A DNA stretch of 64,000 nucleotides from Myrica gale (taxonomy: Eukaryota > Streptophyta > Magnoliopsida > Fagales > Myricaceae): the NCBI GenBank assembly GCA_963930655.1, contig OZ005619.1:18871752-18935751 (forward strand), read 5' to 3'. The notes below the pieces were generated by a model, which saw only the letters and a program-made list of their open reading frames with translations, made no database searches and was not told the origin of the DNA. Positions 13,081-25,632 of the stretch are shown piece by piece; within the stretch, counting starts at the first letter, position 1; every line of letters begins with the position of its first letter. A program made the translations under genes and the position numbers.

Positions 13081-16034
13081 GAAGTGATTGTTTGGGAGGA
13101 AAGAGTATATTAGTCATGTTATCTCCCATAAGAATTTAACATTTATGGAGGAATATGATTAAAAACCCACCAACCATAAATATAATATATATAATTATAA
13201 GGATGAATACCAAACGTTATGTGTGTGTAACTCATATATAGACATTGTGGATGAATGCATGTGGCAGGAACAATTATTGGTGTTATAAAAAGGGCATGAA
13301 TTGGGTCACCTAAACTGGACGATATTGCTTAATCGAACTAATTGCAAATTTGTTGGGTTTTTAATTTTTTTGGTTCTCTAATTTCAAAGATAATCGATGT
13401 ACGTACCTTCCCTACAAGAAAAGTACTGAGATATAGTCGATTGAATTGTCAATGCGAGCCAAGCACTCGGCCATTGAGACAACTTATATATATATAAACT
13501 AATAAAATCCACACTCAATCCCTCAAAGTTATGAAAAAGTTGTAGGATTTGTCTTAGCACGTGTTAAAGCACAAGTGCCTTTTCCAAAACTTTTGTTCTC
13601 CAAAGACGATAGTGGGAGCTCTATTTTGGATGAACAAATGACGCTTGAAGCTTTCCAAATGCCTTAGCAACCAAGAAAGCCACGCCTAAAATCAAACGAT
13701 AAATTAAAGGGGAAAAATAAGAGAAAATAATGTATAGTAGTTGATGCTTAACTCTTAATTACGTAATTTATTTAATTCCTTAATAAAACTCAATAAAATA
13801 ACTACAAGTCTCATCTTCTTTTTGGTAGTCTCATCTCAGAATTCTCTTTAATTTATTGCTCAAATTAGATGATTTAAGTTGAAAATAAATAAAATCAGTA
13901 AGTGATTCCTAAAGTTTCCAATGATGTCCAACCAAAAAGTAAAGCATTAATTATTTATCGTGTTATGTTCTTTCCGAACTAGACTATCTCATAATTTGAG
14001 CAACAAATTGAATATGATCTAGAATCTAGTACTCTATGAACCCAAACTCTGATATTCTTTTACAATTGTCTTCGAACATATTACTTTGCCTAAATTTTAG
14101 GCATGCATGGCTAGCTATATGAAGGGCTTCTATATCCGCAATGAAGCAAATCAAATTGAATGATTTTAATAATAAAAAAGTAAGACTTAGGTCCTTTATA
14201 ATTTTATGTCAGAATTGCATGGTATAATTTGGAGAGAGATAGACCCTTACACTATTTAATATTGCACATAAAATTTCAGACAGTATAATCTACTTGTTAT
14301 TCTATCTCTTTTCGAATTTTATGATGTAATTCAAACAAATAAAATTATATAGAAGCAAGATCCAAAAACAGCATACTCTGAAAAAAACAAGCCATGTCAG
14401 ATGTTTTATGGATGAAAGTAGGTGGATTTTTCTTTTGTTGCTATCAGAAATATTTTTACTAAAAAATACTCATGGCATGCACGCGCGCGCTTCACGTTCG
14501 GAATATAGATAAGATATATATCGTGAGATGGACTTATGTTAGACCAACTCAATGGAGGCCATACGTTACCATCTCCATAGGATGAATGGAGCATACCGCG
14601 TTACACCTACTACATGTGACCCAAATTTTCTGGCAGCTTTATTATTGCAGAAATTCTTTTGCTCGATTTTGTCTTTTTTTGGGGAACCTTCTAATATGGA
14701 CAAGAATTTGTTCACATGGTTCTAAATTGTTCATTTTTTTAACAAGTATTTACTTTGCTGCTATTTTTATACTTACAGTCATTGTCCTGCCGCATGCGAC
14801 TATAATAATTATTAGTAATATGTTGGTGTTGTTGGACTTCTCTACTCTTCATTTTCTAGGCATTCAATGGGGGGAACTATCAACTACGAAACGTCCATTG
14901 CTTTCAAATCATGCGGATAGGCATTACCATCACTCAATTATGTCTAATCTTTTGCTGTCTCATAATTAATGTCCTAAGCCATTTTTCCTCGCCAACCATC
15001 TCATCAAATTATGAAGTTTAAGCGTCTCCCTCTTTTCCCCTTTAATTGGATGGTCTAATTCAAAATTGAGATAACACACAACATGCATGCATCGATAATT
15101 ATAGGGTCCACACTCTTTCGTAATTAATTTAGACATATTTAATGTTGTAAATTGCCCACATGCCAAGTCTATTTCTCTTTAAATTTGATTGTATAATTCG
15201 AAGAACAAATGAAGATAATTCTAATCTTCTTAAAAGTGGTACATTTCGACGTGGGGAGTGAGAGTGATATAGATTGGAGGGATTAATAATTGAAGATATG
15301 GATGAGACAATCTTTTCTATTCTCATTTTTTCAATATTGGCAAAATATGCATAGAACTTCAACTTCTTCTTTCTTTTTTTTTCTTTTTTGCCATCTTGGC
15401 TTAACCTTTTTTGTTTTGGTAATACCGCCCCTTAATTATTGTCATAACAAAACATTTCAATATAAAGTTTGGATGGAATCCATTTCTATATTTAGAACAA
15501 TACCAATTTTGTTAATGTTGACGTAATTCTATGTCAAATCTAAACAGATTTTTTTTACCAATCGGTCAAGCCCATAAACCAAAACAAAGGTTCGAAAAAA
15601 AATTGTATATTAATTGGCTTGTAATTAATTTCGAAAACCCATCAAGTGTTAGGCAGAGGAGATATCAAATGCCGGCAGGCCACTGCCCTATATATATATA
15701 TACCCTCATTTTCTGTGTATCTAAGTGATGAAAGCACAGAGATAGATATTTATGTTTTATAAATAATTTCCCTTATATTTAAAGCTCGAGTTGAACACTA
15801 AAATACAGAAGAAGAAAGAAAATTCGAGTTAAGAATAAGGTGGCTAGTGTTAGCCAGTTGGAATGCCTCGAGTACTGCATATACTTTTTTTCCTTCCTTT
15901 ATATGTGATGTCGAGCTTGAACACATTATATCAGATATTGAATAAACTTTTGCAAGTGCTTGAAGAATAAAAACTTCGAACATTAACTCACGTACGATTT
16001 CAGATAACATGTTTGGGAAACATATTTGTGAAGA

Positions 16035-16090
<56 letters not shown>

Positions 16091-16387
16091 TTTGCAATCT
16101 TAAAGATGCTCATCGGATAAATGATAGAAAGTTATAAGTGGTCGTAAAACGGGCACGTAAGGGGGAGTGTACGGAGATCCACCCGGACTGCAAGTCGGTC
16201 GGTGGATGACGGGGTAGCGTGCATGCCACCCACCGTAGACATAGAGCTATCAGCTATCAAGTATCATCCCACGTGGTTCCAGTGATTTTTTCGTACACAG
16301 TACCCAACTTGCACTGCTGTTTCATCTTTTCTGCTATCGGATTGATTAGCGAGGGACCGTAGTACTGCTACTCGCTAACTGCTAGCT
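13081..16387. other. AT-rich intergenic DNA with a (TA)n tract
   Basis: No supported gene. A pure TA dinucleotide microsatellite runs about 16039-16083 and ends in a short CA run. Isolated open stretches near 14.6 and 15.3 kb are AT-driven and have no recognisable domain. Confidence 0.4.
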
Positions 16388-17571
16388 AGCCAGAGGATTG
16401 ACGTCTGCTACGAAATAATTGATGCCAATAGGCTGTGCATAGTCGGTGGCGGCGGCGGTTATACCCTCCACCGCCACTGCAATGGACGGTTGTCCAAAAA
16501 TGGACACCGCCCCCGCCACCGTTAAGGGACGAAATCGGCCCCTAACGGTGGTGGTTTCGACGGTGGCGGTAGCGGTTACCGCCACCTACACCAGATCGCA
16601 AAAATCACAAAAAAAATCAGATCACAACAAATTCACAAATCTCAACCCAAATCGCAACCATCACAACCAAATCATCACAAATCTCAACCAAATCCACAAA
16701 CCCAAAAAAAATCGCAACCATTCCAAATCGCAACAAAACTATAGAGAGAGAGAGACAGAGACAGATGAAGTTGCTTCAGATGGTGGTGCGGCTGAAGGAG
16801 AGCTGCAGACCTGCGACAAAGAGAGGGAGAGAATGAGAGGGAAAGAGAGAGTTAGTGTGGCCAAAGACATGAACGAGAGAAAGAAAAAGAGAGAGAGGCA
16901 AATAGCGAGAGGACGGCGGAGCCACGGTGGCTCAGGGGAGGTTGAAGCGTCTTGGAGCGGGTCTGGGAGGAGCAGGCGGCTGGAGGCCAGGGTGAAACGC
17001 AGGGGGAGGGGGAAACCCAGCCGGCGAGCCCTAAGTGAAAATGTGAAATGCGCGAGGGGAAGGGGGGAAGAAAAAGAAGGGGGGTCTTAAAAAAAACGAC
17101 GTCGTATCTTACATATAAAAAAAAAATTCAATACGGTGGGGGCGGTAAATCGCCCAGCGGTGGGCGGTTTCACCGCCACCCACTAGGCGGGGGGCGGTTG
17201 CCGGTGCCGGTTAACCGGCCCACCGCTGGTACCGGTGAACAGCCCTCATGCCATGGAGAGCGCGCAGCTTTTCTCAAAGTGATGGCCTGATGGGATTCCC
17301 TTGGTCCCAAATCTGTACGAAACAAGAAACCTTTGTTGAACAGTGTCCCACGTAGTACTACTCTCTTCCGGCCTTTTGTTACCATATATATCAGCCAGAG
17401 GATTGACGTCTGCTACGAAATAATTGATGCCATGGAGAGCGCGCAGCTTGTTCTCAAGTGATGGCCTGATGGGATTCCCTTGGTCCCAAATCTGTACGAA
17501 ACAAGAAACCTTTGTTGAACAGTGTCTCCCATGTAGTACTACTCTCTTCCCGCCTTGTTGCCATATATATC
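16388..17571. repeat. 179-bp tandem duplication, left copy interrupted by a transposon
   Basis: Unit 1 (16388-17392) and unit 2 (17393-17571) both start AGCCAGAGGATTGACGTC and end CCATATATATC. Removing the 818-bp element and one 8-bp target copy from unit 1 leaves 179 bp, exactly the length of unit 2. The units differ by only a few substitutions and small indels. Unit 2 keeps the uninterrupted target GATGCCAT at 17426-17433, so it is an internal empty-site control for the insertion. Confidence 0.9.
16429..17246. mobile_element. Non-autonomous hAT-like element, 818 bp
   Basis: Ends are TAGGCTGTGCA and the complement of AGGGCTGTTCACC. Flanking 8-mers are GATGCCAA and CATGCCAT, each one base from the empty site GATGCCAT in the adjacent repeat unit. 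Just inside both ends are GC-rich stretches built of GGCGGT/CCGCCACC and CGGTACCGG motifs. The middle has AATCACAAA-type simple sequence and a purine-rich GAGAGA block. It has no transposase. The element at 31130-32012 has the same layout and near-identical end motifs, so they form one family. Confidence 0.8.
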
Positions 17572-19455
17572 ATGATTTATAAGAGGAAGATTTCTGTGTT
17601 GACAATTACTCTTGGATGTTTACTGATGGAGTGCCCCATGCACATACAGATCGAAAATATATATCGAATGTAAACCAAGCTTTAGTTTTTATTGGAATCT
17701 GATCAGATTCTAGTGGCGTTTTTCCCGGCCCACTATATCCCCATTTTCTTGTGGTGCATGAGTACCCCCTAGTCCCAACTCTTTGGTGGGTGACACTGAG
17801 AAACCATTTGGGTGGGATGTAAAGGAATTGCGGCTGCATGACATGAGAAAAGTTATTTATGTTTTTACTGCAACTCACACATATATATTCATTCCCTAAG
17901 CTGCTTCATGCAAAAATAGAGAAACATAAACTTCTGCTACTTCCACAGTAGGGAAACACGAGAGAAGTTCATCCACCATCCATTTTAAAAGCCAAGATCT
18001 CGAGGACGTAGGTAGTCGTGGAATCAGGATCCAGTTTGAAGGGAGTCGAACTTTTAAGGCGAAATAACAATTTTTTTCCTACGTAATGCAAAAAGGTGTT
18101 TTGGAGTTAAAATATCGAAAATTAAGTATTAAAATTAAGCATTAAAAATATTGAAATACACGTACCATACAAAACAAAATTCATCAACAAAAAAAATGAT
18201 ATATGCCAATGGTGCAGTTGATAATATATGCCAAGTAACATCAGCAATGTGTCAATCTGTGATTCAAGCTGATGCGAAATAACTTGAGGAATAATTCATT
18301 TTTATAAATATAAACGGCTATTCTATGATGCGGAAGATATTTATTTCCTTCATGCATATATCACGAAAGAGAGAGAGGGCGAGTCTTAGCAAAAACTCAG
18401 GTACAACTCAACCTCATTTTTTTTTTTAAAAACAGAGAAAAAATTAAAACAAGTAAAAGCATATCACAACTTCATTCATTGTTAGACACAACATTCTTAG
18501 AGAACTAAAGCTAGATAAATTCTTAACGAGTCGGTAAGAAATGAGAATTGAATGAGAGTGAAAGGGTTATTACTCAATCCTGATAAGTAAAAGAAAAGAG
18601 AAGAGATTTTTTTGCCTTAGGGGATGATGTTTGACATCTAAGCATTTGCAAAATTACTTTTTAAGTACATGCAAATTATTTTTTGGGGGAGCAATAAATG
18701 TCGGCTGACACCCTTCGCACCCTCTGCTTCCTCTCCTGGGTCACGTAGGAGAGATTAATTACTTCTATTTGAATGCTTTTTTCTAGGCACTTCTATTTGA
18801 ATGCTTGAAATTACTCTATTCCTGCTCTGCAAGTATAGCTTTTGAATTAGTACAATATATATATATACATACATTTGTGCCTCGTCGTATATGATAAGCC
18901 GTGAAAGTAGCCTCAAAACATCGGTAGATGGAGCATATGGCACTTTTTGTTGGATATACATTTTGCTATTTCGGGACCTATCAAATAATAGGTCTTAGGT
19001 CATCAATTATAATACACGATCCATCTTGATTGATCCTATTCAAATCAAATCTTTAATGGCGGATGTACATCCGCAGAAGTTAATTTCTTGACTTAATGGT
19101 GAAGCAAAACGACAGTGGAATAGAGATCATGCATTCATGGCTCAAATCCTCTTCCTCGTTGTAGGACATTTTTTTTAACACGTTGAACAATTATTGGCTA
19201 TTTTGAAAAGACTGAAACCAATTGAAAGATCAAAGGGTTTAATTCTTAATTGCTTACCCAATCTGAATAAAATTATTCCATGTCGCTTTTCGGGGGGGGG
19301 GGGGGGGGGGAGATAGTAACGATAATAACTACCGATCAGAGGCATATATTAAGGAAATAGGAGAATTGATGGGAGAGAAGGGGGATAAAAGGGGAAGCGG
19401 ACAAATACAAAAAAATGTGGAATATAGTTATTATAGAGAGATCCAAAAGAAAGCT
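17572..19455. other. Intergenic and 3' flank of the FAF gene
   Basis: AT-rich DNA without a supported gene. Notable simple sequence: a 19-base G run at 19292-19310, about 150 bp past the FAF stop codon. The FAF 3' UTR should occupy the last few hundred bases. Confidence 0.4.
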
Positions 19456-20517
19456 TTAGGAAGTCACCACCCACAAGGGCTCCCAATCTAGCAATCGTTT
19501 CTTCTCATGCTGATCGCCTTCTTTGCACCTTCTTGGCCTCTCAAACTTCTCCTTTCCAATTTCAGCCTCACCCTTTATGTAATCACCATCCATCTCCTCT
19601 CCCACCAAGTACCCGTCCCTTTCACCATCATCTTCTAAATCAGCGTCGTCGTCGGCGTCCTCGTCTGCTTCTTCGTCTTCTTCTTTCTCTTCTTCTTCCA
19701 CTTGTGGTTTTTCTTCAGTAGTGTCAATGTCAAATCCCTCTTTTCCATCACTGTATTCATTGCTTGCTTCATTTTCTTCATCCTTAGCTTCTTCAGAGTC
19801 AACACTGGGAGTACAAGTTTGCAGAAGGCAGAGTCGAAGGCGGCCATGACTGCGTTCAGCTTGAAAATAAGTTTGTGTTGCTGGAGCCTTGACAGCGTTG
19901 ATTATTAGCCGCCCATTTTCGCGGTGGGGCCTAAATAGTAGAGATTCCGCGCCGCTTATCGTTGTCAAGGGAGGAGGAAAATTTGGAGGATTCGCTTTCT
20001 TGGTTCCAAAAAGTTGACGTGATTTCGTCTGCTCCCTTGTCCGGAAATTCCCATCCTTGGAGTCCGATGAAGACAACGAGAAGATGCTGTCCTCGTTTAT
20101 GTCGGTGCCCGTCTCGTTTCCCAAATTTTCAGTGCACAGTTCCAAGCTTTTCTCACTAAGCCTGGACGAGGAGCGCTTAACAAGAGGATGGACATAGATG
20201 TTTTCTTTCTCCATTGCTTCTTTGGAACCTGGACAACTGGTGGAGAGAGCTTGGAGGAAACTCCAGCCACCCAAGTCAGGATTCGAGGAGGCCTTGTTGT
20301 CAAAGTGATCGCAGGACTTGTAGCAAATCTCCTCAATGCGGCACTTGTCTCCAACTTCTTTGGTGTTGGTATCCAAGAAACAAGATTTCAAGGCTAATTC
20401 ACGCGGTTGAGAGAAAGGTGACCTCGGTGAAGACAGTTTGAGCCTCACTGTTTTCGGCTCAACAAGGTGGGAACTATCTAGACATGACTGCAGACCTTGG
20501 CACACAATCGTCGCCAT
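19456..20517 (-). CDS. FAF: FANTASTIC FOUR (FAF) family protein
   Basis: Single-exon gene of 353 aa starting MATIVCQGLQ and ending EPLWVVTS. The FAF domain lies at about residues 178-232: PNFPPPLTTISGAESL, RPHRENGRLIINAV, then YFQAERSHGRLRLCLL. It is followed by a Glu/Asp-rich stretch (about 241-320), also typical of the family. FAF proteins are plant-specific; in Arabidopsis they regulate shoot meristem size and repress WUSCHEL. Length is within the family's range. The gene lies between the MAPKKK and KAPP genes, as FAF4 neighbours ANP3 and FAF3 neighbours KAPP in Arabidopsis, so FAF3/FAF4 type is inferred. It faces the MAPKKK gene tail to tail across about 11 kb. Biochemical activity of the domain is not known. 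Confidence 0.9.
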   Translation of the reverse strand: MATIVCQGLQSCLDSSHLVEPKTVRLKLSSPRSPFSQPRELALKSCFLDTNTKEVGDKCRIEEICYKSCDHFDNKASSNPDLGGWSFLQALSTSCPGSKEAMEKENIYVHPLVKRSSSRLSEKSLELCTENLGNETGTDINEDSIFSLSSSDSKDGNFRTREQTKSRQLFGTKKANPPNFPPPLTTISGAESLLFRPHRENGRLIINAVKAPATQTYFQAERSHGRLRLCLLQTCTPSVDSEEAKDEENEASNEYSDGKEGFDIDTTEEKPQVEEEEKEEDEEADEDADDDADLEDDGERDGYLVGEEMDGDYIKGEAEIGKEKFERPRRCKEGDQHEKKRLLDWEPLWVVTS

Positions 20518-21180
20518 AGCTATGATTTGAAAGCTTAAAAAGAAACGCTATAGATTTACCAACCTAGAAATAAATGAAGGCGGAAAGAACGAAGTTGCTG
20601 TTTCAAATTTCCACCACGAGGAGTTTGTAGTACCGTGGGCGAAGACAAAAGAAGAACAGGGGGAGTTGGTGTGCTTAATTGCAATGAAAAAAGGCTCGTG
20701 TGTATTGTAGGCAGAGACAAGGAGAAGCAGGGGAAGAACAGAGGAGATTACAATGAAAGAGGAGTTGGGTTTTGGATAGCAGTGTGAGGCTCTTGTATCA
20801 TAGGAAGAGAGAGAGAGAGAGGGAGGGAGAGGGGGGAAAGTTAACGAGGAGCTCGAATGAACATGAGGGATAAGCGATGGTTGGGTGTGAATTTGTAGTC
20901 CTCAAAAGTGCCAGAGGTGTATTGTAGAGAGGGGTGGGTAGGGGGCCCTTTTTACACCAATTCAATTATACAATTCTAAAAACTACCTCGCACTCCCAAA
21001 AAGGATATAAAGAAATTAAAAAAATACAGGAGCAAAAGAAGATCCCCAATCAAAGTGCTTTTGTTGTGGAGTTTATTCTTAGATTTTGTTAAATTCAACA
21101 TTCTTACTGAGGAAAAGGAGAAGAATTTCAACCCAGAAAATAAAAATAAAAATAAAAAATAAAAAAGGTACATATATGTA
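20518..21180 (-). promoter_or_regulatory. FAF leader and proximal promoter with GA-rich tract
   Basis: Upstream of the FAF start (minus strand). A GA repeat with GGGAGGGAGAGG runs about 20806-20837, read as CT-rich sequence on the gene's strand. Such CT tracts are common in plant leaders near the transcription start. No splice acceptor suggesting a further coding exon was seen. Confidence 0.4.
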
Positions 21181-21386
21181 TCTCCTGTGGGCAGAAATTG
21201 CTCTCTATGAAATGTCCTTATGTGGGCATGCATTGATTTGGTTGAAGGGTGAGACAGATAGGGTTTATAATTGCTACAACAAGTCTCCTGTGGGCAGAAA
21301 TTGCTCTCTATGAAATGTCCTTATGTGGGCATGCATTGATTTGGTTGAAGGGTGAGACAGATAGGGTTTATAATTGCTACAAGAAG
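21181..21386. repeat. Near-perfect 103-bp tandem duplication
   Basis: Two copies, 21181-21283 and 21284-21386, both starting TCTCCTGTGGGCAGAAATTG. I see a single difference near the end (CAACAAG versus CAAGAAG). The high identity implies a recent event. It is upstream of the FAF gene. Confidence 0.92.
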
Positions 21387-23637
21387 TTAACAGCTTTCCA
21401 GTTCCCTTCCAAAGGAAAGCCAACAAAATGCAGAACCAAAAGGATTCTCTCAAATATTTATTGATAGTGATTGATTCTTTCTTCATTTTGTTTTTCATAT
21501 TTGATAACAACGGCAACCTTAGATTCGTGGTTTCATAATGATTCACATGACTTGAGAGTCAAAACAATGGGTTTTTTTATAAAGGTATGCATCAGCCCGC
21601 GTCCTTTGAAATTTCCGGACCTCCAGTTGACTCATTTGCACACCATTCATGCCACCAGAGAAGGGAAATTATCCTCGACAGTCACTGATTCCTAAATTCC
21701 AAGCAACCCAAAATAAGCAATGAGAAAAGGGGCAATTAGTAAAAAATTATGAAGTTGGTGATTTTTTTTAAAAAAATTGTTTGTTTTGGATTAACAGGGG
21801 AGAGTACACATGCTGCATGCTGCATGGAATAATGATGATGTTTGGGGAAAATTTCATGCAGATTGACAGAATCCAATGGCTTTATTTTCTGCCATGGATT
21901 TTTCAAATAAAGCAGGTACGTCAGAGGAAGTCCCACCCTTTGCATTATCCATGTGCTACTCTATTCAAATAGTCATCATAAGGTAAGACTTGCCAGCCGA
22001 AATACTTGTACTGTAGTTAATCAATCCAATATATATATAAGAAAAACAAATAATTTTTCTTCTCTCCAAGGACATGTCTTTTCTTAAATTTCTATTTTTT
22101 AATGTAGAAAAGAAACATACAAAATTGGGTTTTTTTTGTCATTCCTTCTTCTTCTTTAACATCGGCAGTAGTTTTAATGTGGCGTGGCCTTTCATTTAAC
22201 CCAAACTTTGCCTTGCGATTGTACGGATAGCTAAAGAAGACACTTAAAAAGCTCTCTGAAAAAGGCAAGAATTATAAGCAATCCTCCACTGAGTCACCCC
22301 TTTTTACTTTGTCGGCTAGTTGTTAGCCTATGATCTCACTCTTCCCTCTCTCTCTTCCTTTCTGGAAAGGACGATTAGCTCTGAAGCTATACCCACTTAC
22401 ACGCATGTGAGGATACTAATAAAACGACCAAATTAATTGCTCTTAAAGGACGCCACCGCTTATTAGCCTGCAAAAGTTGCAGTAGTTAAGATCTAATTTG
22501 CTACTTAAGGGCTTAATCTCTGGTTATGAATTCCAAGTATAGGAATGCCAGAAACTTAGCTTAGTGTAGCTCCACTAATAGAGGAAAATTTGGAGCGCAG
22601 CATGGCATTGGGAGAACATCACTCACCGTACTGTGCAGTAGCTTTTGCACGTTGCCTTTCTGTGACGATTACACATGCATGAACAAATCTGATGCAATAT
22701 TTTTACTTCTGTCTTGCTTTCTTTCGTTATTAAATAATCGTAGGAGGCTGAGGAGATCACAGAAAAAAAAATCTAATTAATACACCGACCATTGTTTTGG
22801 AACCGAAGTCGGCCCTGCAAAACTGCAGCTGGGCAGGGCAGCCTTTGTGTATATATATATATATATATAAATTGTGTAGCTTCCACCGCCAAACTAATCA
22901 GGGATGGGGAATACAATTCAGCAAATAGGCTAAAGCATGTGTACATGGATAAGACAAAAGTTATGTTTATCACAAGATGAGTCTTCAGGAACCAGTCATT
23001 ATTCTAGCTGTTTTTCATTTCTGATGGAAGTTTTAGACAAATGATATTTCCTTGTCCTGCATACCTTTGTCATGTAGGTAGAATTTGATCCTCTCGGATT
23101 TGGGTATGTTTGTTTGTCACGGAATATTTTTTAAATTTTTAAATTTTTTACTTTATTTAGATTTATTGAGATTTGTGAAAGGTAAAATGTGTATATATAA
23201 AAATTAAAAATATTATAATGTGTTTGTATACCTATCTGCCTTCCTTCCCCTTGAGATGATATGGAAACAAGTTTATAATTAATGAGCATCTGTTTGGAAT
23301 TTACTTTTGACATTCTTTTAATATAGAAATCTCCTCAAATAAAGAAAGGAAGAAAAAAGTAGTACTTTTGTGTTTGTGTCGTGGGAAACTTTCTTTCATC
23401 TCTTTAAAAATGTAGATTATTCTCTCTTGATGAACCTCTTTCTTGATTATATGTTAATATTGAACCAATTTTGATCAAGTGTTTGTTCTTACTTCTCTGT
23501 TTTTAATGTCCTCATATCTTGTTTCGTATAAACAAAATATCAAAAAATCGTAGTTATAGATATAGTTAATAATGAAATATTGTCTTAAAATTAAGATAAA
23601 TTAATTAATATCCAACGCTCAAAATAAAAAAATCTAG
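21387..23637. other. Intergenic DNA with a partial Tourist-like MITE
   Basis: No gene seen. At 23102-23232 a GGGTATGTTTGTTT end leads into sequence resembling the reverse complement of the element at 25448-25629 (ATTGAGATTT, then a GTGTATATATAAAAAT block), but the other end is missing, so this is a truncated copy. A short TA run lies at about 22850-22870. Confidence 0.45.
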
Positions 23638-23648
23638 TAAATTTTGGG

Positions 23649-23979
23649 GAAATTAAAAATTTAGTCACTGGGTTTTAGTACCGGTGATAAAATGGTCACT
23701 GAACTTTTTTTTTATTATTTTTTTGTCACTGAGAATACGTATTGGTGACTTTTCACTCCATCCGTCAAACTTCCGTTAATTTTTAACAGAATATGAAGAA
23801 GTAGACCGCTACATGTAGAGGTCGACCGCTTCATATTCTGTTAAAATTTAACGGAAGTTTAACGGATGAAGTGAAAAATTATCACTACGTATTCTTAGTC
23901 ACCAAAGAGTAAAAAAAAAAAAGTTCAGTGACTATTTTGTTACCGATACTAAAACCCAGTATTAAATTGTAAAAATCTC
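23649..23979. mobile_element. MULE-like foldback MITE, 331 bp, with 11-bp direct repeats
   Basis: The two halves are inverted complements over most of their length: ATTTAGTCACTGGGTTTTAG at the left pairs with CTAAAACCCAGTATTAAAT at the right, and the arms continue through TTAACGGAAG/CTTCCGTTAA. TAAATTTTGGG flanks it on both sides (23638-23648 and 23980-23990). Long inverted arms with a 9-11 bp duplication fit a non-autonomous Mutator-like element. The centre carries GGTCGACCGC, shared with the element at 33630-33975. Confidence 0.75.
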
Positions 23980-24136
23980 TAAATTTTGGGAAAGGGGAAG
24001 GGAGAGTCCTGATTTCGAGGCAGCTCAAATAGCAAGAGATGGACTTTTCAAAAACTGTGTTCTATAATTAATGTACCATCAAGCAGTCATCCTTTTGAAG
24101 AAAGCAACAAGTCCTTATTCAGTACTACAATCTATG

Positions 24137-24441
24137 GGTATGTTCGTTTTCACAATTTTTTCAGGATTCTAAGTATATTCACAATTCTACCACCGAACAT
24201 ATTCAGAATTTAAACACAAAAACTAATATATTTTACACAATCTCCAACAACTTTTTAATTTTTTATTCAATATAAATTTTCTCTCTCTATACTTTTTCAC
24301 ATAACTCCAATACTTTTTTATTAAACAATTACATCAAATCATTTCTCTCTCCACTTTACACAAACACCAATAAAACACTATTCAACATAAAAATTCACAA
24401 CTTCTCTAAAATCCTACATTTTTTCTCAAAACGAACATCAC
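24137..24441. mobile_element. AT-rich MITE with GGT(G)ATGTTCGTTTT ends, 305 bp
   Basis: The left end GGTATGTTCGTTTT is the inverse of the right end AAAACGAACATCACC, apart from a 1-base gap. CTATG flanks both sides (24132-24136 and 24442-24446). There is no coding capacity. Interior A/T runs include an ACACCAATA word (TATTGGTGT on the other strand), as in the repeats at 2294 and 32440. Superfamily undecided because the duplication is short. Confidence 0.65.
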
Positions 24442-24741
24442 CTATGTAAGGAACCTTGCACATGTTCATCGTTGTCTACAGAAACCAGAAACAAATTGTA
24501 CACATGAGGATTCTCAGAAAAACAGGGTAATGCGTGCTTGGTACTGCAATTTGAACCTTAATTTGTGTTTTCTCCGAAATTACATGGTTGGGATAATTTC
24601 CGACAGGGTTTTTCCTAAACACCTTGTTACGTTTATGTCATCCGATCGATAGCTATCTCACGATAGCTAGCTAGGTGCCCCGCCAACCAAGAAGCACATG
24701 CAGGGCCGCAGGCTCCGATAATCTATAAGGGATGCTTAATA

Positions 24742-25220
24742 TTCTTTAATTACTTGCATTTTCCGACTCCATACGATTTTTTTTATAGATTACTCCATAC
24801 GACTTCACACGTTAATCAATGGGCAGGAAAACACGACCCTGATTCTTTAGGGCAGTTGGTTCCATTACGTGACTCAAACTCTGTACCAAATCCCAGCTTG
24901 CTTTTGCTGGCTTGAACTTCCCACTAGGCCACTAAATTAGCCGATGGTCACTTACAGAGCCCTTAACAGGTCAACTTGTTCTTTAATTACTTGCATTTTC
25001 CGACTCCATACTACTTTTTTTTTATAGATTACTCCATACGACTTCACACGTTAATCAATGGGCAGGAAAACACGACCATGATTCTTTAGGGCAGTTGGTT
25101 CCATTACGTGTTGACTCAAACTCTGTACCAAATCCCAGCTTGCTTTTGCTGGCTTGAACTTCCCACTAGGCCACTAAATTAGCCGATGGTCACTTACAGA
25201 GCCCTCTACAGGTCAACTTG
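24742..25220. repeat. Tandem duplication of about 240 bp
   Basis: Copy 1 (24742-24978) and copy 2 (24979-25220) both start TTCTTTAATTACTTGCATTT and end CAGGTCAACTTG. They differ by a few substitutions and small indels, for example an extra TTG after TTACGTG in copy 2. No inverted ends or coding potential were seen, so it looks like a local segmental duplication. Confidence 0.9.
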
Positions 25221-25447
25221 CAAAATATGCTCAAGCGTGTGGTTGGGTACGTACATAAACTCAAGCACATATTCCACTTTTCCTACTCGTCTAGCTAGGC
25301 ATAGATCTTAAGCCAAGTAGGGTACGTAATCTGAATACCCAGAAGTGCCATCCCCACAGATACAATAAAGAAGCCTCCTATAATTGACCTTTGGTAGCTC
25401 CAAACGAGCATGCTTCCCGTACTCTATTTATTGGGAAGGCCTCTTTA

Positions 25448-25629
25448 GGGTATCTTTGTTTTCGTAATATTTTTGGCATAAAAATTTCTAGTAAAATAAA
25501 TACATTCCAACATTTTTTATTTTTATACATACACATTTGACTTTTCATAAATTTTAATAAATCTCAATAAAATAAAAATTTCTAAAATTTCGAGAATATT
25601 TCTGAACAATTTAGTAAACAAACGCACCC
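25448..25629. mobile_element. Tourist-like (PIF/Harbinger) MITE, 182 bp
   Basis: Terminal inverted repeats GGGTATCTTTGTTT and (from the other end) GGGTGCGTTTGTTT, flanked on both sides by TTA. A TTA duplication with GGG...TTTGTTT ends is characteristic of Tourist-type MITEs mobilised by PIF/Harbinger transposase. The interior is AT-rich and non-coding. Confidence 0.78.
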
Positions 25630-25632
25630 TTA

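Noticed and set aside
14586-15728. Hydrophobic open frames at 14.6-15.7 kb
   Set aside because: Phe/Leu/Ile-rich translation is what T-rich intergenic DNA gives; no conserved start context, domain or exon joins.
16446-17090. 214-residue open frame on the plus strand at 16.4-17.1 kb
   Set aside because: It lies entirely inside the CG- and GA-rich hAT-like element, with Asn/Lys/Arg simple composition and no domain; not a gene.
19533-20441. Open frames opposite or out of frame with the FAF gene
   Set aside because: Shadows of the FAF coding sequence; the FAF frame has the family domain and the others have none.
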